64,000 bases of DNA from JAQWBS01 sp047975765 (GTDB taxonomy: Bacteria; Pseudomonadota; Alphaproteobacteria; RF32; CAG-239). Positions 60,186 through 64,000 of the stretch are shown here, one piece after another. The translations under genes were made by a program, and so were the position numbers. Numbering within the stretch: position 1 is the first letter of the stretch; every line of letters starts with the position of its first letter. The stretch is from the NCBI GenBank assembly GCA_047975765.1, contig JBKEEF010000012.1, forward strand, positions 248,001-312,000, written 5' to 3'. The notes beneath the pieces were generated by a model. That model saw only the letters and a list, made by a program, of their open reading frames with translations, was not told where the DNA came from and made no database searches.

Positions 60186-61979
60186 ATGACTTACCAAAAC
60201 ACATCAGCTTTGAGCTCTGAAGCTAAAAACATCATTGATGCTATTTCATCAAATGATAATAGTTTCACAAAATTCATTGGTACTCGTTTCTATAACTTCC
60301 ATGAAAAAGAAATACTCTTTTTCATTAAAAACAGCTTTGACACAGAAAACAATGACCCAGAGGTTTTTAATAAAACACTCAACTGGCTCTCTCTTGCTTC
60401 AGAAACACTTTCAAGCGACACTCAAACACTTATGGAAATTGCTGCTCAAAACGCAGATGTTTCTGAGATGGCACTTTCTATCATCAAAGAAAATAAAGAG
60501 AAATTTAATAGCATTAGTCTAATTTCTCCTCTTTTGACATCTCATCATAATGGCAATCTCAGTGATAAAGATTTTACTAGCCTCTCACAGTCCCTTATAG
60601 AAAACATTGAATCAGATGGTAAAATACAAGCAAAACTTGATGAATATATTGAAGAAAATGCCTACATACCTTCCGTTAAAAAATTTTTAGAAGTCCAAAT
60701 GTCTGAGCGAATTAAAAAGGAATCCAATGTAGACTCCCTTTTTGATTACTATGCCGATGTAGAAGAAAAAAACAAGGTCAAAAAAATCATCAATCACAAA
60801 GATACTGTTCAGTATTTGCACATGCTAATGATTAAAAAAGAACAAGAAAACAAACAACACCACTCTCTTTCTTCTGAAGATTTAGACAGTTACCTTTCAC
60901 TTATCAAGGAATTATCAAAGAATAAAAAAACTAAAAAATATGGCTTCTCCACAATCTATGATGTTACGATTGATCTTATTGAATTAGCCAATTCCCAACC
61001 TCATATTGAAAAAAATATAAGAAGCATAATTTCTCTTATGGGAGATGAACTAAAAAGCATCTCTGCAATCAATGACATGATAGATTCTTCCATAGAAAAA
61101 CCAAAACTCATTGATACTTTCTTGAGTTTTATCAAAGAAAACAATGCTCCTTCAACTGCAATTATTGGAAGTTTACCAGTAGCGGCCTATATCAATCCAA
61201 ATCGCAAAGATGAATATATATCTAAAACAGCAAGATTCATCAGGAACTCCACCCTTTTCATGAATATTCTACCTGTTTTTCAAAAAACTGGACATATGAA
61301 AGATGGACAAGGAAATGAATATCACTTAAATATCTATGATAAAAACTACCAATATCTTGCTAAAACAGCTCTTTATGAAAGCAAAATGGCTCCTGAACAA
61401 GTTGCAGCACTTGCAGACGGAATCAGACATTTAATGGAAAGTGGTGTTGCAAGGGAATATCTTTCTGATGAAACATCTCATGCTAACATCAATTCTTTTA
61501 ATAAATTTCTTAAAATGGCTTATGAAAGCCCTATCATCAATCAAGATGAAACAGCTAGAAACACTTTCTTAGCCTCCTATTTTATCTCAGAAAAAACGGT
61601 TGCACTACCTCCTGAATCAAAAGATGTACTGAAAGGTATTCTTGCTCAGAATGACCTTCAAAACGGAAAATTTTTAAATGCGCTGATTAACAAAAGCATT
61701 CACTACGAAAAAATATACAACGATGAACTCAATTCAATTTTTCCTTCAGAACTCTATGAGGAAACCTTCTCTATGATTGACAAATCATTAAAAAGTGGAA
61801 AACTTAAAAACATAGAAAAAGAACAACTTTCTCAAGGACTAAATGAGATTAAAAAACAAGAAATTAGCCACTTAAGTAAAGAGAAGATAACCAAGCTCAT
61901 CACTCGCCTTTCAGAAAAAGAAGCTACCTCTACTAAAATATCATTTAATCAAGCACGTGGAAATGCACGAGAATTATAA
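60186..61979 (+). CDS. hypothetical 597-residue helical protein
   Basis: I do not recognise it. No signal peptide, lipobox or membrane segment, so cytosolic. It looks almost entirely alpha-helical, with spaced hydrophobic positions over its length and several Lys/Glu-rich stretches (KKEQENKQHHSLSSEDLDS), suggesting a helical-repeat or scaffold protein. Composition is high in Ser, Lys, Asn, Glu and Ile. It has only one or no Cys. Own promoter; no terminator is seen in the 93 bases before sufB. The GAGTGAG just before the ATG serves as RBS. Confidence 0.6.
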   Translation: MTYQNTSALSSEAKNIIDAISSNDNSFTKFIGTRFYNFHEKEILFFIKNSFDTENNDPEVFNKTLNWLSLASETLSSDTQTLMEIAAQNADVSEMALSIIKENKEKFNSISLISPLLTSHHNGNLSDKDFTSLSQSLIENIESDGKIQAKLDEYIEENAYIPSVKKFLEVQMSERIKKESNVDSLFDYYADVEEKNKVKKIINHKDTVQYLHMLMIKKEQENKQHHSLSSEDLDSYLSLIKELSKNKKTKKYGFSTIYDVTIDLIELANSQPHIEKNIRSIISLMGDELKSISAINDMIDSSIEKPKLIDTFLSFIKENNAPSTAIIGSLPVAAYINPNRKDEYISKTARFIRNSTLFMNILPVFQKTGHMKDGQGNEYHLNIYDKNYQYLAKTALYESKMAPEQVAALADGIRHLMESGVAREYLSDETSHANINSFNKFLKMAYESPIINQDETARNTFLASYFISEKTVALPPESKDVLKGILAQNDLQNGKFLNALINKSIHYEKIYNDELNSIFPSELYEETFSMIDKSLKSGKLKNIEKEQLSQGLNEIKKQEISHLSKEKITKLITRLSEKEATSTKISFNQARGNAREL

Positions 61980-62072
61980 TTGCAAAAACACTAGATTTTA
62001 TAATTAAATTCGACTATATATAAACATTCTGATAAAACTTATCATTTGGAAGAAAAGAGGAATTTTTTTGCT

Positions 62073-63524
62073 ATGAATACGACAGCAAAGCCCGAAATTG
62101 AAGATGCAAGTGGCGACAAATATAAATATGGATTTTCGACTGAGATTGAAACAGAAACAGCTCCTAAAGGACTGAATGAAGATATTATCCGTCTCATTTC
62201 GGAAAAAAAGGGCGAACCCGTTTGGTTGCTTGATTTTCGCCTCAAAGCTTTTCAACACTGGAAAACAATGAAAGAGCCAACTTGGGCAAAGGTTGACTAT
62301 GATAAAATAGATTATCAAGACCTATACTACTATTCAGCACCAAAACAAAAAATTTCACCTCAAAGCATGGATGAAGTTGATCCAGAAATTTTGAAAACTT
62401 ATGAGAAACTAGGCATTCCATTGAAAGAACAAGAAATCCTTGCAGGGGTCGTTGCTGTTGATGCGGTTTTTGACAGTGTTTCCGTTGCCACAACTTATAA
62501 AGCAAAGTTGGCAGAAAAAGGTGTCATTTTTGGTTCGATTTCTGAAGCAGTGAAAGATCACCCTGAGCTTGTGAAAAAATATCTCGGTTCTGTTGTTCCT
62601 TATACAGACAACTTTTTCGGATGCCTTAATAGTGCTGTGTTCACAGATGGTTCATTTGTTTATATTCCTAAGGGTATAAAATGCCCAATGGAACTTTCAA
62701 CTTATTTCCGAATCAATGCTAAAAACACAGGACAATTTGAAAGAACACTTATCATTGCAGAAGAAGGCAGTTATGTCAGCTACTTAGAAGGTTGCACTGC
62801 ACCACAAAGAGATGAAAACCAACTTCATGCTGCAATTGTTGAAATTGTCATTTTAGATGATGCAGAAGTGAAATATTCCACCGTTCAAAACTGGTATCCA
62901 GGAGATAAAGACGGCAAAGGCGGAGTCTATAATTTCGTGACTAAAAGAGCTGCTTGCCGTGGGAAAAATGCTAAAGTTTCTTGGACACAAGTTGAAACTG
63001 GATCTGCAGTAACATGGAAATATCCATCTTGCATTTTACAAGGTGATAATTCTGTTGGTGAATTTTATTCTGTTGCCATTACAAATAATCGTCAACAGGC
63101 TGACACTGGCACCAAGATGATTCATATTGGCAAAAACACCAGTTCAAAAATTATATCAAAAGGAATTTCGGCTGGCTTTTCGAACCAAACTTATCGTGGT
63201 CTGGTCAAAATGTTACCAACTGCAAGCAAGGCAAGAAATTATTCTCAATGTGACAGTCTTTTGATAGGAAAAAATTGTGGTTCACACACCATTCCTTATA
63301 TTGAAAACAGAAACAATTCCGCTATTATCGAACATGAAGCAACAACTTCAAAGATTAGCGAAGAACAATTGTTTTATTGTTTACAACGTGGAATTGGCGA
63401 AGAAGAAGCTGTCAGCTTGATTGTGAATGGTTTCTGCAAAGAAGTGATGCAGCATTTGCCAATGGAATTTGCAATTGAAGCAGCAAAATTAATTAATATT
63501 AGCTTAGAAGGAAGTGTAGGATAA
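62073..63524 (+). CDS. sufB: Fe-S cluster assembly scaffold subunit SufB
   Basis: 483 residues from the ATG at 62073; an in-frame TTG 27 bases earlier has no RBS, while AGAGG lies about 12 bases before the ATG. Core motifs: YKYGFSTEIETETAPKGLNE at the start, SAVFTDGSFVYIPKGIKCPM, GTYVSYLEG-like GSYVSYLEGCTAPQRDENQ, and IEHEATTSKISEEQLFY. It is part of the SufBC2D complex that assembles Fe-S clusters. sufC follows after a MazG-like gene. SufS/SufR-type genes are not seen upstream, so sufB may start the operon here. Confidence 0.94.
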   Translation: MNTTAKPEIEDASGDKYKYGFSTEIETETAPKGLNEDIIRLISEKKGEPVWLLDFRLKAFQHWKTMKEPTWAKVDYDKIDYQDLYYYSAPKQKISPQSMDEVDPEILKTYEKLGIPLKEQEILAGVVAVDAVFDSVSVATTYKAKLAEKGVIFGSISEAVKDHPELVKKYLGSVVPYTDNFFGCLNSAVFTDGSFVYIPKGIKCPMELSTYFRINAKNTGQFERTLIIAEEGSYVSYLEGCTAPQRDENQLHAAIVEIVILDDAEVKYSTVQNWYPGDKDGKGGVYNFVTKRAACRGKNAKVSWTQVETGSAVTWKYPSCILQGDNSVGEFYSVAITNNRQQADTGTKMIHIGKNTSSKIISKGISAGFSNQTYRGLVKMLPTASKARNYSQCDSLLIGKNCGSHTIPYIENRNNSAIIEHEATTSKISEEQLFYCLQRGIGEEEAVSLIVNGFCKEVMQHLPMEFAIEAAKLINISLEGSVG

Positions 63525-63817
63525 TGGAAATTGATGAAAAAATATGCCAGAGAGCTTTAGACACTTGGGGCAAAACCGCTCAAATGTCTATGGTGTTTGA
63601 AGAAATGTCTGAGCTTCAAATCGAACTATTAAAAAACATAAATCGTGGCAAAGACAATATTGAAAAAATCATTGACGAATGTGCAGATGTGAACATCATG
63701 CTTCGACAAGTTGAGCTTTGCTACAACATCAAAGAAGAAGTTCAGAAAAGAATCGAGTTCAAACTCAATCGTCTGGTTGGAAGACTTGATGAATGGGATG
63801 AAAATCATAAGAAGTAA
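63524..63817 (+). CDS. MazG-like nucleotide pyrophosphohydrolase family protein
   Basis: 97 residues. The all-helical MazG-like metal motif is visible: EEMSELQIE (about residues 26-34), then IIDECADVNIMLRQ (about 49-62), i.e. the ExxE ... ExxD pattern. Family members cleave NTPs to NMP and pyrophosphate. The ATG overlaps the sufB stop by one base, and sufC follows after 15 bases, so it is inserted in the suf operon and translationally coupled. Such a gene there is unusual; a role in nucleotide quality control during Fe-S or oxidative stress is only a guess. Confidence 0.75.
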   Translation: MEIDEKICQRALDTWGKTAQMSMVFEEMSELQIELLKNINRGKDNIEKIIDECADVNIMLRQVELCYNIKEEVQKRIEFKLNRLVGRLDEWDENHKK

Positions 63818-63832
63818 AGTTGAGAAAGAAAA

Positions 63833-64000
63833 ATGGCTGTTTTATTAGAAATTGAAGATTTACACGCTCGTGTTGAAGAAAAAGAAATCATTAAGGGTTT
63901 TAATTTGACCATTAATGAAGGAGAAGTTCATGCAATTATGGGACCAAATGGCGCAGGAAAATCTACACTTTCCTACGTTTTGACTGGTCGTGAAGGTTAT
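63833..64000 (+). CDS. sufC: Fe-S assembly ATPase SufC (3' end missing)
   Basis: The first 56 codons are in the window and run off the right edge. They contain LLEIEDLHARVEEKEIIKGFNL and the Walker A motif GPNGAGKST, as at the start of SufC. SufC is the ABC-type ATPase of the SufBC2D scaffold. RBS GAGAAAG just upstream of the ATG. Order sufB - MazG-like - sufC. Confidence 0.9.
   Translation, partial: MAVLLEIEDLHARVEEKEIIKGFNLTINEGEVHAIMGPNGAGKSTLSYVLTGREGY

Noticed and set aside
1..64000. tRNA, rRNA, CRISPR arrays, insertion sequences, prophage, riboswitches
   Set aside because: I looked through the gaps between genes on both strands and saw no cloverleaf, repeat-spacer pattern, transposase or integrase motif, or recognisable riboswitch. 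Gaps are at most about 220 bases. A covariance-model scan could still find a small RNA.

Overview
The window comes from an AT-rich alphaproteobacterium, which I infer from gene content. It carries a CckA-type hybrid kinase next to an HdaA-like DnaA homologue, the nucleoid protein GapR (DUF2312 family), a three-gene NAD(P) transhydrogenase (pntAA-pntAB-pntB), and the order nlpD-like/yajC/secD/secF. Murein genes, RND efflux genes and many lipoproteins show a Gram-negative envelope. The base composition and the many lineage-specific proteins suggest an uncultured, possibly host-associated group, but no rRNA or tRNA is present to place it. Coding density is high: no gap exceeds about 220 bases. 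I see no insertion sequence, prophage, CRISPR array, tRNA or rRNA.

Layout. 1-2.4 kb: end of cckA and hdaA (cell-cycle and replication control). 2.5-6.9 kb: AcrAB-type efflux pair. 7-9.1 kb: HIT protein, an anchored amino-acid-binding-like protein and an orphan. 9.1-13.3 kb: lepA, an acetyltransferase, a charged small protein, dnaJ. 13.3-16.5 kb: an unusual membrane-anchored GH108-like muramidase, divergent from an MliC-type lysozyme-inhibitor lipoprotein and two other exported proteins. 16.5-24.1 kb: transhydrogenase operon, paired half-size chromate-type transporters, gapR, pyk, rpmJ and two unknowns. 24.2-31.5 kb: ettA, then a TetR/HExxH membrane protein operon divergent from a periplasmic protein-mpl-ldcA set (murein peptide recycling), then a second HExxH membrane protein. 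31.5-37.3 kb: a co-directional signalling block of a LuxR-type regulator, a hybrid kinase with a solute-binding sensor domain, and two related proteins that look like degenerate GGDEF/EAL proteins.

37.5-44.3 kb: dCMP deaminase, enolase, two small unknowns, murD-murE-marC, a tiny lipoprotein and a small membrane protein. 44.3-50.6 kb: an M49-like metallopeptidase overlapping a membrane-anchored MEMO-AMMECR1 fusion, glycogen debranching enzyme, HAD phosphatase. 50.6-56 kb: serS and trpS (divergent), a lipoprotein, pgpA-gpsA (phospholipid synthesis) and unknowns. 56-60 kb: secF-secD-yajC and an NlpD-like amidase activator. 60-64 kb: a 597-residue orphan, then the start of a suf operon (sufB, a MazG-like gene, sufC cut by the window edge).

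Putative promoters recur as TTG-starting -35 boxes with a 16-17 base spacer and a TA-rich -10. Most transcription units end in short, often bidirectional hairpins flanked by A and T tracts. The observations most worth following are the four-gene signalling block, the TetR divergon with a perfect dyad placed on both promoters, the anchored muramidase beside a lysozyme inhibitor, the anchored MEMO-AMMECR1 fusion with its M49 partner, the cysteine-rich tails on enolase and PntAA, and an extra clamp-binding motif at the C-terminus of HdaA. Product names are from motif reading only; no database search was run.
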